Source: Sphingomonas leidyi (lineage in GTDB: Bacteria; Pseudomonadota; Alphaproteobacteria; Sphingomonadales; Sphingomonadaceae). Taken from it: a stretch of 64,000 nucleotides of DNA. The notes below the pieces were generated by a model. The model searched no databases, was not told the origin of the DNA, and saw only the letters and a list, made by a program, of their open reading frames with translations. This document shows, piece after piece, positions 10,901 through 19,391 of this stretch (the first letter of the stretch is position 1; every line of letters begins with the position of its first letter). Position numbers and translations under genes: made by a program. The DNA is taken from assembly GCF_011761945.1 (NCBI RefSeq), contig NZ_JAASQV010000002.1, positions 62,001-126,000 of the forward strand, written 5' to 3'.

Positions 10901-11155
10901 ATGCGCAACGCGCTCATCCTCCCGCTCGCGGCAGTCGCGCTGCTCGGGCTCTCGGCCTGCGGCAACAAGGCGAAGAACGAAGCAGCCGAGGCCAATGAAG
11001 CAGTCACGGGCGACAGCAACACGATGGGCGAGGCAGTGAGCGACGTGAACGCCGCCGAGAATGCGGCGTTCGGCGCCGCCGAGAGCAATTACGACCAGGC
11101 CGTGCCGGTCGGCAATGCCGCCGGCGAGGGCTCGGGCGACGAGATCACCGACTGA
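10901..11155 (+). CDS. Small lipoprotein, acidic and Ala-rich
   Basis: 84 residues with a lipoprotein signal: hydrophobic stretch then L-S-A-C20-G, so Cys20 should be lipidated and the protein held in the envelope. The mature part is low-complexity, rich in Ala, Asn and Glu, with repeated N-E-A and N-A-A units and an acidic end; no fold is recognisable. ATG 10901 follows GGAAAAGGGGACG. A second small lipoprotein starts 3 bp after its stop. The open frame extends upstream, but the part before 10901 overlaps the operator region and is not credible. Function unknown. Confidence 0.75.
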   Translation: MRNALILPLAAVALLGLSACGNKAKNEAAEANEAVTGDSNTMGEAVSDVNAAENAAFGAAESNYDQAVPVGNAAGEGSGDEITD

Positions 11156-11158
11156 TCC

Positions 11159-11323
11159 ATGCGGCTCGCTCCTCTCCTCCTCCTGCTCGCCCTCGCCGCC
11201 TGCGGCCGCGGCGGATCCGATGACGCGCAGGGCGGGCTGAGCGCCGGCGAGTCCCGCCAGCTCGATGCGGCGGCGGCCGCGATCGACGCGAATGCGAGCC
11301 AGTCGAACGGAGCAGCGGAATGA
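11159..11323 (+). CDS. Very small lipoprotein, 54 residues
   Basis: Short gene with ATG at 11159, 3 bp after the preceding lipoprotein. The signal is M-R-L-A-P then five Leu, then L-A-A-C15-G, a clear lipobox. The mature part of about 40 residues is Gly/Ala-rich and uncharged overall, with no known domain. Its TGA overlaps the ATG of the aldo/keto reductase (ATGA at 11320-11323), which suggests the three genes form one unit. No role can be assigned. Confidence 0.65.
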   Translation: MRLAPLLLLLALAACGRGGSDDAQGGLSAGESRQLDAAAAAIDANASQSNGAAE

Positions 11324-12267
11324 TCCGGCGGGAACTGGGCGCGAGCGGCATCGAGACGCCGCCATTGATCCTGGGCGGCAACGTCTTCGGCTGGACCGCC
11401 GACAAGGCGACCAGCTTCGCCGTGCTCGACCGCTTCGCGGAAGCCGGCGGCGCGCTGATCGACACCGCCGACGTCTATTCGGCCTGGGTCCCCGGGCATC
11501 GGGGCGGCGAATCCGAGGCGATCATCGGCGAATGGCTCCGCGTCTCGGGCAAGCGCGGCAAGGTGAAGGTCGCGACCAAGGTCGGCATGCTCGACGGCGA
11601 AGGCGGCTCCAAGCTCGCGCCCGCGCGCATCGCCGCCGCCTGCGACGCCAGCCTTGCGCGCCTCGGCGTCGAGACGATCGACCTCTATTTCGCGCATCAG
11701 GACGATGACGCCGTGCCGCAGGAAGACGTGCTCGCCGCCTTTGACGGGCTGATCCGGGCCGGCAAGGTCCAGGCGATCGGCGCGTCCAACTTCCACGCCG
11801 CACGCCTCAAGTCCGCGCTCGACATCGCCACGCGCGACGGCCTGCCGCACTACCGGGCGCTGCAGAACGAGTACAACCTCGTCAGCCGCCACAAGTTCGA
11901 AGGCGAGCTGCAGGATCTGTGCGTCGAGCATAATATCGGCTGCGTGCCCTATTACGGGCTCGCCTCGGGCTATCTCACCGGCAAGTACCGCTCCGAGGCG
12001 GATCTCGGGAAGAGCGTGCGCGGCGGGCGGATGACGGCGTTCATGCAGGGCAAGGGCCCCGCCGTCCTGGCCGCGATGGACGAGATCGCGGCGGAGACCG
12101 GCACCACGCTCGCCCGGATCGCCCTGGCCTGGGTCGCGGCGCAACCGGGCGTGACGGCACCCATCGCCAGCGCGACTTCGCTCGCCCAGGTCGAGGAACT
12201 GGTGGGGAGCTGGAACCTGGCGCTCGACCGCGCGCAGCTCGACCGGCTGACGGCGGCAGGGGCCTAG
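11320..12267 (+). CDS. Aldo/keto reductase
   Basis: NADP(H)-dependent oxidoreductase of 315 residues with the AKR barrel. The catalytic tetrad is visible as D48 (I-D-T-A-D), Y53, K87 (A-T-K-V-G) and H126 (Y-F-A-H-Q). It ends with I-A-S-A-T-S, the cofactor-phosphate loop region. Sequence style is closest to the general-stress or YajO-like AKRs; the substrate is not evident. The ATG overlaps the stop of the small lipoprotein gene, and the 3' end overlaps the convergent LysR gene by 4 bp. Confidence 0.9.
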   Translation: MIRRELGASGIETPPLILGGNVFGWTADKATSFAVLDRFAEAGGALIDTADVYSAWVPGHRGGESEAIIGEWLRVSGKRGKVKVATKVGMLDGEGGSKLAPARIAAACDASLARLGVETIDLYFAHQDDDAVPQEDVLAAFDGLIRAGKVQAIGASNFHAARLKSALDIATRDGLPHYRALQNEYNLVSRHKFEGELQDLCVEHNIGCVPYYGLASGYLTGKYRSEADLGKSVRGGRMTAFMQGKGPAVLAAMDEIAAETGTTLARIALAWVAAQPGVTAPIASATSLAQVEELVGSWNLALDRAQLDRLTAAGA

Positions 12268-13106
12268 GCAGGCGCCCCGGCCAGCCCGGCGATCCAGCGG
12301 GCATCTTCCGAGGCCAGGCGGTTGCCCATGCCGCACAGGATAAGGGTATTGCGCGCCACCGGCCCGCAGGGTTCGAAGCCGAAGGCGCGGGCGGCATCCT
12401 CGGGCGCGATGGTGAAGCCCCGCCCCGCGCGCACGCCGATCAGCGCCTCTTCCAGCTCGTTGCAGTGATCGCGAACCGCCAGGCCGGGCGGCTGCGCCGC
12501 CAGCACCTGGCCGAACCAGTGCCCGAACACATATTCATATTCGTCATAGGCGATGCACGGGGCCCGGGAGAGGCTGTCGCGCGTCGGCGGGCCGTCAGGC
12601 GCCCCGACCAGCCAGAGCGTTTCCTCGGCCACCGCGACGCTCTCGATCGGAGCGGCCACCACGCCGCGATAGGTGATCCCCAGGTCGATCACGCCGGCGC
12701 CGAGCCAGTCGAGGATCTGATCGTGCGAGCCCATGCGGAGAACGATGCGGCGCGTCCGCTCGGCCTCGCGGAAGACCCGGGGGGCCAGGCGATAGCGGCC
12801 GAAGCCGGTGACGCAGCCGATGCGCAACGGCACGGCCGCCGGAGCCTCGCTGCGGACCTGCTCGGCGGCATGCGCGACCTCGGCGAGCGCCCGATCGATC
12901 GCTTCGTACAGGGCCCGCCCCTCCGGGGTGAGGCGCAGCCGGCGACCGACGCGTTCGGCAAGCGGCACGCCCGCATCCCGCTCGAACCGCCGGAAATCGG
13001 CATGGATCGACGGCGGCGACCTGCCCTCGTTCCGCGCCGCCGCGTTGATCCCGCCCGCGCGGGCGACGGCATGAAAGGCAGCGGCACGACGCAGGTCGAT
13101 CTTCAT
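12264..13106 (-). CDS. LysR-family transcriptional regulator
   Basis: 280 residues: N-terminal winged helix (F-H-A-V-A-R-A-G-G-I-N-A-A-A-R-N) followed by a periplasmic-binding-like effector domain. The helix is atypical: the second part reads P-P-S-I-H-A-D-F-R-R-F-E instead of the usual S-x-x-S-R-x-I-x-x-L-E. ATG 13106 is preferred over the open upstream ATG at 13193, because the former starts at the helix. It is divergent from the tandem NTF2-like gene, with 88 bp between them containing a TTCCGA/TCGGAA repeat, and may control it. Confidence 0.85.
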   Translation of the reverse strand: MKIDLRRAAAFHAVARAGGINAAARNEGRSPPSIHADFRRFERDAGVPLAERVGRRLRLTPEGRALYEAIDRALAEVAHAAEQVRSEAPAAVPLRIGCVTGFGRYRLAPRVFREAERTRRIVLRMGSHDQILDWLGAGVIDLGITYRGVVAAPIESVAVAEETLWLVGAPDGPPTRDSLSRAPCIAYDEYEYVFGHWFGQVLAAQPPGLAVRDHCNELEEALIGVRAGRGFTIAPEDAARAFGFEPCGPVARNTLILCGMGNRLASEDARWIAGLAGAPA

Positions 13107-13113
13107 TCCATTT

Positions 13114-13150
13114 TTCCGAATAACGATGATCAATCTTACGAATATCGGAA
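13114..13150. promoter_or_regulatory. Candidate LysR binding region
   Basis: Inverted half-sites TTCCGA (13114-13119) and TCGGAA (13145-13150) flank an AT-rich centre in the divergent gap between the LysR gene and the NTF2-like gene. Position and symmetry suit LysR control of both promoters; binding is inferred. Confidence 0.4.
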
Positions 13151-13194
13151 TGATCGAGCGAGGGCTATGCCGTCGTTCGTTGGTGAGGGACAAG

Positions 13195-13968
13195 ATGATG
13201 CTGACGAATATGTTCGCTTTGCTGGCGATGCTGGCATCGGGCTTCGCGACGCCGGGCGCCGCAGTCGAAGCCTATGGCGCCGCAGTTGCGGCGAACGACC
13301 CGGCGCAGCTGGCGGCCGCGTTCCAGCCGAGCGCGATCATGTATTGCACCGACGGCGCGGCAATCCGCGCGACCAGCCAGGGGGAATGGAAGCAGCGCAT
13401 GCGCACCGCCGGGATGCCCGCCGGCCCGATCTCCACCAGGATCGCCTGGATCGACAGCGGCGCCACCACGTCGGTCGCGCGCACGGTCTCGGTGCGTGGC
13501 GACAAGGAATATGTCGACTACCTCCTGCTTGCCCGGCTCGCGGAGGGCTGGCGCATCGTCGGCAAGGTCTGCGAGGCGGGCGCGCGCCCGGACGAGGCCG
13601 GCGAGGCGGGCGTGCGGCAGGTCGTCGGCACCAAGCTCGCCGCGGATCGCGCCTGGGACGCCAAGCTCCTCGCGGAGAGCATCGACTCCAGGGCATTGGT
13701 GATGACGGTCGACGGCGGCGAATTCGTCGCGGCGACGCTTGGAGAATGGCAGGCACGCTATGTCGCCCGAAGATCGGCCTCCGGCGGCAGCCCCGCGACG
13801 CCGACGTCGATGGTGATCGACGCCCGCGGCGGCATCGGCACGGCGCGATGGTCCTTCCGCGGCACCGACGGCAGCGAATGGACCGATCGCGCGCTGATGA
13901 TCCGGACCTCGCAGGGCTGGCGCATGGCCGCGCTGGCCTTCGCCAGGGAAGCGCCGGGCGCGAACTAG
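13195..13968 (+). CDS. Exported protein with two NTF2-like (SnoaL/lumazine-binding-like) domains
   Basis: 257 residues with a short hydrophobic signal (M-F-A-L-L-A-M-L-A-S-G-F-A near the N-terminus). Two repeats of about 110 residues each follow. In each, a helix-rich start leads to G-E-W-K/G-E-W-Q, a variable part, then strands ending in E-G-W-R-I-V-G or Q-G-W-R-M-A-A. This is the pattern of NTF2-like putative lumazine-binding proteins. No catalytic residues can be named. ATG 13195 follows GAGGGAC; a second ATG lies at 13198. It is divergent from the LysR gene. The ligand is unknown. Confidence 0.65.
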   Translation: MMLTNMFALLAMLASGFATPGAAVEAYGAAVAANDPAQLAAAFQPSAIMYCTDGAAIRATSQGEWKQRMRTAGMPAGPISTRIAWIDSGATTSVARTVSVRGDKEYVDYLLLARLAEGWRIVGKVCEAGARPDEAGEAGVRQVVGTKLAADRAWDAKLLAESIDSRALVMTVDGGEFVAATLGEWQARYVARRSASGGSPATPTSMVIDARGGIGTARWSFRGTDGSEWTDRALMIRTSQGWRMAALAFAREAPGAN

Positions 13969-13974
13969 CCGGCC

Positions 13975-15120
13975 CTATTCCCCGAACCCATATTCCCAGC
14001 GATAGGGGACACCGGTCTCGCCCAGCGCGGCGCGGACCAGCTTCGGAAACGCCCTTTCGATCCGCACGTCGTTGCCCAGGATCAGCACGCAGCGCCGACC
14101 GCGCTCGAGACAGACCATCGTGTTGGCGGTCACGTCGTTATGGCCGCCCTTGAACCAGCCCGGCCCCTGCGGCCCGGTGAAGGCGACCACGCCGAGCGCC
14201 GCCTTCGCATCGGTCCCCTCGCCCGGCCCGGCCGGATTGTCCAGGGTCGGGAACTGCGTCCTGCTCGCGATCGCCTGGGTCCCCCGCGCATATGCCACCC
14301 GCCACCGCTTGGGCAGGCCATAGCCGCGCACCATCGCCGCCGTCATTTCGGCGAGGTCGTGGATCGTGGTGTCCATCGATCCCGCCGCGCGCACCCGGCT
14401 GCGGTCGTCATGCGGCTCGGGCTTGCCCTGCGCGTCCCAGCCATCCGCCAGATTGGTCCCGAAGCCGTCCTGCCAGATCAGGCTCGTCCGCGTCATGCCG
14501 AGCGGGGCGAAGAAGCGGCGCTGCAATTCCTTCTCCACGCTCAGCCCCAGCCCCTGCTCGATGCCGAATTGGAGCAGCGAGATACCCTCGCCCGAATAGG
14601 CGTAGCCGGTGCCCGGATCGAAATGGAAGCGCAGCTTCCCGCCGGGCTCGAGGAAGGCGAAATTGGCGAAGCCGGTCGCATGGTTGAGCGCGTGGCGCGG
14701 CGTCACCCGGCGCCAGCGCGCATCGCCGGCCAGGTCGCCCCAATGCCCATAGGCGTCGAGATTGCCATAGTCGGGCAGCGGCTTCGGCAGCATCGCCGCG
14801 ATCGGCGCATCGAGGTCGAGCCTCCCCTCCGCCGCGAGTTCGGTCACCAGATAGCCGAACACCGCCTTGGTCAGCGACGCGCCGTACATTATGGTGTCAG
14901 CGGTCAGCGGATCGCCCTTCGCGTTGCGCGCGCCATAGGCCCGCACCATGACCACCTTGCCGTCCGCGATCTGCGCGATCGCCACTCCCCTGGCGCCGGT
15001 CTCGGCCATCGCCGCGCGAACCGCCGGCTCCAGATCCACCGGCGGCGTATCCGCCGCAGCCGGTGCCGCGCCACCGAGCGCCAGCAGGCCGGCCAGCCCA
15101 TATCGTACCGAACGACGCAT
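13975..15120 (-). CDS. Serine hydrolase of the beta-lactamase/EstB type
   Basis: 381 residues with a cleavable signal (ending A-A-P-A-A-A-D), so periplasmic. S82-L-T-K85 is the S-x-x-K nucleophile motif, and a later Y-A-Y-S-G takes the place of Y-x-N. Near the C-terminus a W-F-K-G-G-H-N-D segment stands where K-T-G is expected. Such proteins are usually esterases, D-amino-acid hydrolases or carboxypeptidases rather than true AmpC beta-lactamases. ATG 15120 begins the signal peptide; the open extension to 15216 has no sense as protein. It is divergent from the TonB receptor across 173 bp with a TTGCCGA palindrome. Confidence 0.82.
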   Translation of the reverse strand: MRRSVRYGLAGLLALGGAAPAAADTPPVDLEPAVRAAMAETGARGVAIAQIADGKVVMVRAYGARNAKGDPLTADTIMYGASLTKAVFGYLVTELAAEGRLDLDAPIAAMLPKPLPDYGNLDAYGHWGDLAGDARWRRVTPRHALNHATGFANFAFLEPGGKLRFHFDPGTGYAYSGEGISLLQFGIEQGLGLSVEKELQRRFFAPLGMTRTSLIWQDGFGTNLADGWDAQGKPEPHDDRSRVRAAGSMDTTIHDLAEMTAAMVRGYGLPKRWRVAYARGTQAIASRTQFPTLDNPAGPGEGTDAKAALGVVAFTGPQGPGWFKGGHNDVTANTMVCLERGRRCVLILGNDVRIERAFPKLVRAALGETGVPYRWEYGFGE

Positions 15121-15160
15121 CCCGCTTCCTCCCTGTTCAGGCCGGCATCCTGCACGATCG

Positions 15161-15174
15161 TTGCCGATCGGCAA
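15161..15174. promoter_or_regulatory. 14-bp palindrome between serine hydrolase and TonB receptor
   Basis: TTGCCGATCGGCAA is perfectly symmetric and lies 40 bp upstream of the hydrolase start and 120 bp before the receptor start. It could be an operator for the divergent pair; no candidate regulator is encoded next to it. Confidence 0.35.
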
Positions 15175-15293
15175 CACAAACCGAGCTTCGTGGATCGTCA
15201 CTGAAACGTCGCACACTCGTAACGGTACCGACGCGAACCCTGCCTAGCGGCTCTCATGGGAGCGGCCCTCCGGTCGCTGGGATGGGAATGATC

Positions 15294-17663
15294 ATGACCG
15301 ATTTTTCGCGCCGGCTGCGCCACGGCCACGCCTACGCATTTCTGATGGCCTCGGCCGCCCTCGTCACGCTCGCGCCGGCCGCACATGCGCAGGACAGCGC
15401 CGCCGCCGCCGTCGACGCCAATGACGGCGATGGCGGCGACGAGATCGTCGTCATCGGCAGCGGCCAGACCCGCTCGGTCTCGACCCTGGTGCCGCAGAAT
15501 CTCGACCTGCTGCCGCCCGGCACCAGCGTGCAGAAGGCGCTGAACTTCCTGCCGGGCGTGATGGCCCAGTCGATCGACGCGCTTGGCGTGAACGAGCAGT
15601 CGTTGTCGCTCCAGGTCCGCGGCTTCAACACCACCCATCTCGGCTACACGCTCGACGGCATGCCGCTCGGCGACGGCGCCTACAACAATTACAACGGCCT
15701 CACGATCAGCCGCGCGCTGATCTCGGAGAATCTCGGCCGGGCCGATCTCGCGACGGGCATCGCCGGCCTCGCCATCCCCTCGACCAGCAACCTGGGCGGC
15801 GCGCTCACCTATGTCAGCCGCGACCCGAGCAAGGACGCGGCGCTGGCGGTCAGCCAGACCGTGGGCAGCGAGAACAGCGTGCGCACCTTCGTGCGGCTCG
15901 ACACCGGCGAGCATGGCGGCTTCTCGGCCTATGTCTCCGGCCAATATGTCGAGCAGGACCTGTTCGTGAACCAGCCGGCCTACAACAAGTCCACCGGCAA
16001 GCAGCTCAACGCCAAGCTGCAATACCGGGCCGACGGCATCCGGATCACTGCCTTTGCCGATGTCTCGCGCACCAATCAGGCCGACGACGCCTATCTGTCG
16101 AAGGACATGCTGAACCGCCTCGGCTGGGACTGGGGCGGCTATGCGCCGAACTGGCAGGCCTATGTCGGCGTCGCCGCCTGCACCGTGACCACCACGCCGT
16201 ACAAGTGCGCCGCGGCCCCGGCGCCGCAGAAGAATGCCGACGTCACCTTCACCAACGGCCAGATCCTGCGCAACGACAATCTCTTCTACCTGGCCGGCGA
16301 CTTCGAGCTGGCCAGGAACCTGAGCGTCCACACCCAGGTCTATCATCACAACGACAAGGGCGCCGGCAACAACTTCATCACCGGCCTTTCCAACCAGGGC
16401 ACCACGACCACGGCGGACGACGTGCCGGTCCAGATCCGCGACACGCGCTACACGATCGATCGCACCGGCGTGCTCGCCAGCCTGAGCTGGAAGGTCGCCT
16501 TCAACGAGTTCCAGGCCGGCCTGTGGGTGGAGGACAATACCAGCAGCGCCGCGCGCTACATCTGGACCAACGTCACCGGCCCGTTCAGCCTGGCCCAGTA
16601 TCTGGTCGGCCAGCCCAACACCGCCCAGTGGGTGCAGGAGACGCACTGGAAGACGCATCAATTCTATGTGCAGGACACGGTGCGCCTGTTCGACGATGCG
16701 CTCAGCATCGATTTCGGCTTCAAGAGCACCTATTCCAAATCGGATGCCCGCGCGATCCGCGGCATCGCCGTCGGGGCGCCGCCGGCCTCCAGCCAGTTCG
16801 CCAGCGGCACGCTGGTGGCCAAGGACAATTTCCTGCCGGAAGTCGGCGTGCACTGGCAGGTCGCGCCCGGGCACGAGCTGTTCGCCAGCTATGCCGAGAA
16901 CATGGCCATGTTCCAGGGCGGCTTCAAGCTCGGCCCCCAGTCGGTCTCGCAGGCCGTGTGGGACGCGCAGGGCAAGTATCTGAAGCCCGAGACGTCGAAG
17001 AGCGTCGAGGGCGGCTATCGCTATGTCAGCGGCCCGCTCCAGGTCGCGCTGAGCGGCTATTACGTCAAGTTCGACAACCGCCTGCTCCAGTACAATCCCT
17101 GCCCGACCAACCAGCAGCAGAACCCGGGCTGCGGCAACAGCTTCCACAATGCCGGCAGCGTCACCAGCAAGGGCGCCGAGCTCGGCGTGCTGTGGAAGCC
17201 GACGCCGTGGCTGAGCTGGTACAATTCGGCTTCGTTCAACAAGTCGACCTATGACGAGAATCTCAACTGGTGCACCACCACCTGCGTGGTGAAGCTCACT
17301 GCCGGCAAGCAGCAGGTCGATACGCCGAAGACGATGCTCGCGAGCGTGCTGACCGTGAAGCAGGGCGGCCTCTCGGCCTCGCTGCAGGGCAAATATACCG
17401 GCCGCCGCTATTATACCTACACCAACGACCAGAGCTTCGGCGGCTACACCACCTTCGATCTGGGCGTCAGCTACGACTATGGCTCCTTCGCCTATGTGAA
17501 GGACCTCAAGCTGTCGCTGAACGTCACCAACCTGACCAACAAGCGCTACGCGTCGAACTTCGACAGCAGCGTCTTCGCGCCGGACGATGCGGCGGGCACC
17601 GTGCTGGTGTTCCATTCCTCGGCCCCGCGCCAGGCCTTCGTCACGCTCAGCGCCGGCTTCTGA
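15294..17663 (+). CDS. TonB-dependent outer-membrane receptor
   Basis: About 789 residues, with signal peptide ending A-A-H-A-Q. The plug domain at about 40-170 contains E-I-V-V-I-G-S-G, L-Q-V-R-G-F-N, D-G-M-P-L-G-D and N-L-G-G-A-L-T-Y. A 22-strand barrel follows, ending in A-F-V-T-L-S-A-G-F with terminal Phe. It imports a ligand across the outer membrane using TonB energy; the ligand cannot be predicted. Two close cysteine pairs occur in extracellular loop regions (around C-T-V-T-T-T-P-Y-K-C and W-C-T-T-T-C). ATGs at 15282, 15288 and 15294 are all possible; GGGA lies best for 15294. A strong terminator follows. Confidence 0.9.
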   Translation: MTDFSRRLRHGHAYAFLMASAALVTLAPAAHAQDSAAAAVDANDGDGGDEIVVIGSGQTRSVSTLVPQNLDLLPPGTSVQKALNFLPGVMAQSIDALGVNEQSLSLQVRGFNTTHLGYTLDGMPLGDGAYNNYNGLTISRALISENLGRADLATGIAGLAIPSTSNLGGALTYVSRDPSKDAALAVSQTVGSENSVRTFVRLDTGEHGGFSAYVSGQYVEQDLFVNQPAYNKSTGKQLNAKLQYRADGIRITAFADVSRTNQADDAYLSKDMLNRLGWDWGGYAPNWQAYVGVAACTVTTTPYKCAAAPAPQKNADVTFTNGQILRNDNLFYLAGDFELARNLSVHTQVYHHNDKGAGNNFITGLSNQGTTTTADDVPVQIRDTRYTIDRTGVLASLSWKVAFNEFQAGLWVEDNTSSAARYIWTNVTGPFSLAQYLVGQPNTAQWVQETHWKTHQFYVQDTVRLFDDALSIDFGFKSTYSKSDARAIRGIAVGAPPASSQFASGTLVAKDNFLPEVGVHWQVAPGHELFASYAENMAMFQGGFKLGPQSVSQAVWDAQGKYLKPETSKSVEGGYRYVSGPLQVALSGYYVKFDNRLLQYNPCPTNQQQNPGCGNSFHNAGSVTSKGAELGVLWKPTPWLSWYNSASFNKSTYDENLNWCTTTCVVKLTAGKQQVDTPKTMLASVLTVKQGGLSASLQGKYTGRRYYTYTNDQSFGGYTTFDLGVSYDYGSFAYVKDLKLSLNVTNLTNKRYASNFDSSVFAPDDAAGTVLVFHSSAPRQAFVTLSAGF

Positions 17664-17684
17664 GCAGCCGCGCTGCGCAAAGGG

Positions 17685-17712
17685 AAAGGCCGGGGTTCAC
17701 GCCCCGGCCTTT
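17685..17712. terminator. Rho-independent terminator after the TonB receptor
   Basis: Perfect 11-bp stem AAAGGCCGGGG (17685-17695) with CCCCGGCCTTT (17702-17712), 6-nt loop. The stem ends in three T on the plus strand, 22 bp after the receptor stop. Confidence 0.85.
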
Positions 17713-17774
17713 CGCGTTTCCGGCGCCCTCGTCCGCGGCGCGGAAGCGTCGAGTGTTGCCAGCCATCGCGCGCG

Positions 17775-18191
17775 ATGCCAGCATCCCGCATGCCCACGTG
17801 CTACCAGTATCTCCGACAGGCTGTGGCGCACCTCGCCGCGGGCGCGGATACGCAGCACGCCCATCTCGAATCGATCCTCGGCCATCTCACGCCCGACGGC
17901 GACGCCTCCGGCTATGGCAATGACGAGCTCGCGCTGGAGCTGGACGACTTCTACCATGCCGCCAACCACATGCACGAATGGGGCGAGATCAGCCGCGAGG
18001 AGATCGAGGCGATCCGCCCGCTCGACGCGATGCTGCGCACGCTGAGCGGAAAGGCGCACGCCGATTTCTGGCGCCGCGAAGCGCTCTGGTCGGATCCGCG
18101 CTGGGAGCAAGTGCGCGCGCTCGCCCGCCGGGCGCTGGCGCAGCTGCCCGACGAGGAACGCAGGAGCAGCTGGCAACCCGGCGCGGATTGA
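17775..18191 (+). CDS. Hypothetical protein, 138 residues, helical
   Basis: Soluble protein rich in charged helices, with E-L-A-L-E-L-D-D-F-Y-H-A-A-N-H-M-H-E-W-G in the middle and W-R-R-E-A-L-W-S near the C-terminus. There is no signal peptide or membrane segment, and I do not recognise a family. Codon usage and position (62 bp after the terminator, convergent with GFA, 7-bp gap) support a real gene. The start could be ATG 17775 or ATG 17793; no strong Shine-Dalgarno decides. His-rich segments could bind a metal, but this is only a guess. Confidence 0.6.
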   Translation: MPASRMPTCYQYLRQAVAHLAAGADTQHAHLESILGHLTPDGDASGYGNDELALELDDFYHAANHMHEWGEISREEIEAIRPLDAMLRTLSGKAHADFWRREALWSDPRWEQVRALARRALAQLPDEERRSSWQPGAD

Positions 18192-18198
18192 CCCCGCC

Positions 18199-18606
18199 TC
18201 ACAGGATCGCCTTCTCCGCCGGCTCCTGCCACCAGGCATTGTGCAGCCCGTCGGCATAGTTGACCGGTGCCGCCTCCAGCTCCGCGAGCGGCACGTCGTC
18301 GAGGCAGAGCACTTGCACCGAGACGAAGGCCCCGCCGATCTCCTCGACATAGCCGGACCCGAACGGCGCGATGCCGCAGGTCTTGCAGAAGCGGTGATGC
18401 CCGCTCTTGGTGCCGAACTGATATTCACCCAGCGCCGCCTCGCCCGAAAGCAGGCGGAACTGTTCGGGCTTGAGCAGCGCCCCCCAGTTGCGGCGCTTGC
18501 GGCAATAGGTGCAGTTGCACTTGCCCGTCCCCGCCGCGAGATCGATGTCCGCCTCGAACGTCACCGCGCCGCAGTGACAGCTGCCATGATAGGTCTTCGT
18601 CGTCAT
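18199..18606 (-). CDS. GFA/CENP-V family zinc protein
   Basis: 135 residues of the glutathione-dependent formaldehyde-activating (GFA) family, a small zinc-binding fold. Cysteines sit as G-S-C-H-C-G-A-V at the start, C-N-C-T-Y-C in the first third and C-K-T-C-G in the second half, giving two zinc sites. Despite the family name, substrates are mostly unknown; some members act on glutathione adducts. ATG 18606 starts just before the first Cys motif; the open part up to 18696 covers the operator. It is divergent from a WYL-domain regulator with a 46-bp palindromic region between, so it is likely controlled by it. Confidence 0.88.
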   Translation of the reverse strand: MTTKTYHGSCHCGAVTFEADIDLAAGTGKCNCTYCRKRRNWGALLKPEQFRLLSGEAALGEYQFGTKSGHHRFCKTCGIAPFGSGYVEEIGGAFVSVQVLCLDDVPLAELEAAPVNYADGLHNAWWQEPAEKAIL

Positions 18607-18640
18607 TTCCTGGCTCCCGTTTGAACTCACGGGACTCGAC

Positions 18641-18686
18641 CTACTGCCATGCTGCTGACAGCATGGTGTCAGCAGCATGGCAGTAG
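18641..18686. promoter_or_regulatory. Long perfect palindrome, likely WYL-regulator operator
   Basis: Two 20-bp arms (18641-18660 and 18667-18686) are perfectly complementary around a 6-nt centre, GCATGG. The arms contain nested TGCTGCTGACA/TGTCAGCAGCA. The site ends 9 bp before the WYL gene start and 34 bp before the GFA start, so a bound regulator would cover both promoters. Confidence 0.8.
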
Positions 18687-18695
18687 GATTCAGCA

Positions 18696-19382
18696 ATGCG
18701 AAAAGCCGATCGCCTCTTCCAGATCGTCCAGATCCTCCGGCGTACCGCGCGCCCGGTGACTGCCGACGCGATCGCGGCAGAACTCGAGACGTCGAAGCGC
18801 TCGGTCTATCGCGACATCGCGGCGCTGATCGGCCAGCGCGTGCCGATCCGCGGCGAGGCGGGGATCGGCTATGTGCTCGAAAGCGGGTTCGACCTGCCGC
18901 CGCTGATGCTCACCACCGACGAGATCGATGCGGTCGCGCTCGGCGCCACCTGGGTCGCGGGTCATGCCGACGAGGGCCTGGCGCGCGCCGCCGAGGATCT
19001 GCTCGCCAAGATCGCCGCCGTCCTGCCCGAGGAGATGCGCCCGTTCCTCGGCAACCCCGCCGCGCGCGCCGTCCCCGCCTGGGACCGGCCCCGGGACGGC
19101 ATCGACGTCCCCCAGCTGCGCAGCTGGATCCGTGCCGGCCGCAAGCTTCACCTCGACTATGCCGACGAACAGGGCCGCGCCACTCGGCGCACGGTCTGGC
19201 CGCTGATGATCGGCTATAGCGACGCGACTCGCGTCCTGGTCGCGTGGTGCGAGCTGCGCGCCGGCTTTCGCACCTTCCGCCTCGATCGCATCGTCGGCGC
19301 CGAATTCCTCGACGCCGCGATCCCCGGCAGCCCGTCGCAACTCCGCGCCCGCTGGCTCAAGGAGATCCGGGAGCGCGGCTGA
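18696..19382 (+). CDS. HTH/WYL-domain transcriptional regulator (YafY type)
   Basis: 228 residues: N-terminal DeoR-like helix-turn-helix (R-K-A-D-R-L-F-Q-I-V-Q-I-L, then S-K-R-S-V-Y-R-D-I), a linker, and a WYL domain at about 135-205 with V-W-P-L-M-I-G-Y-S. WYL domains bind small ligands or nucleic acids; YafY-type proteins are commonly paired with GFA or glyoxalase-like genes and sense a metabolite or stress. ATG 18696 is 9 bp after the palindrome, so autorepression is likely. The gene following downstream is the Nudix-DUF47 protein, with a Pho-box-like site between. Confidence 0.88.
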   Translation: MRKADRLFQIVQILRRTARPVTADAIAAELETSKRSVYRDIAALIGQRVPIRGEAGIGYVLESGFDLPPLMLTTDEIDAVALGATWVAGHADEGLARAAEDLLAKIAAVLPEEMRPFLGNPAARAVPAWDRPRDGIDVPQLRSWIRAGRKLHLDYADEQGRATRRTVWPLMIGYSDATRVLVAWCELRAGFRTFRLDRIVGAEFLDAAIPGSPSQLRARWLKEIRERG

Positions 19383-19391
19383 GGCTTGCGC

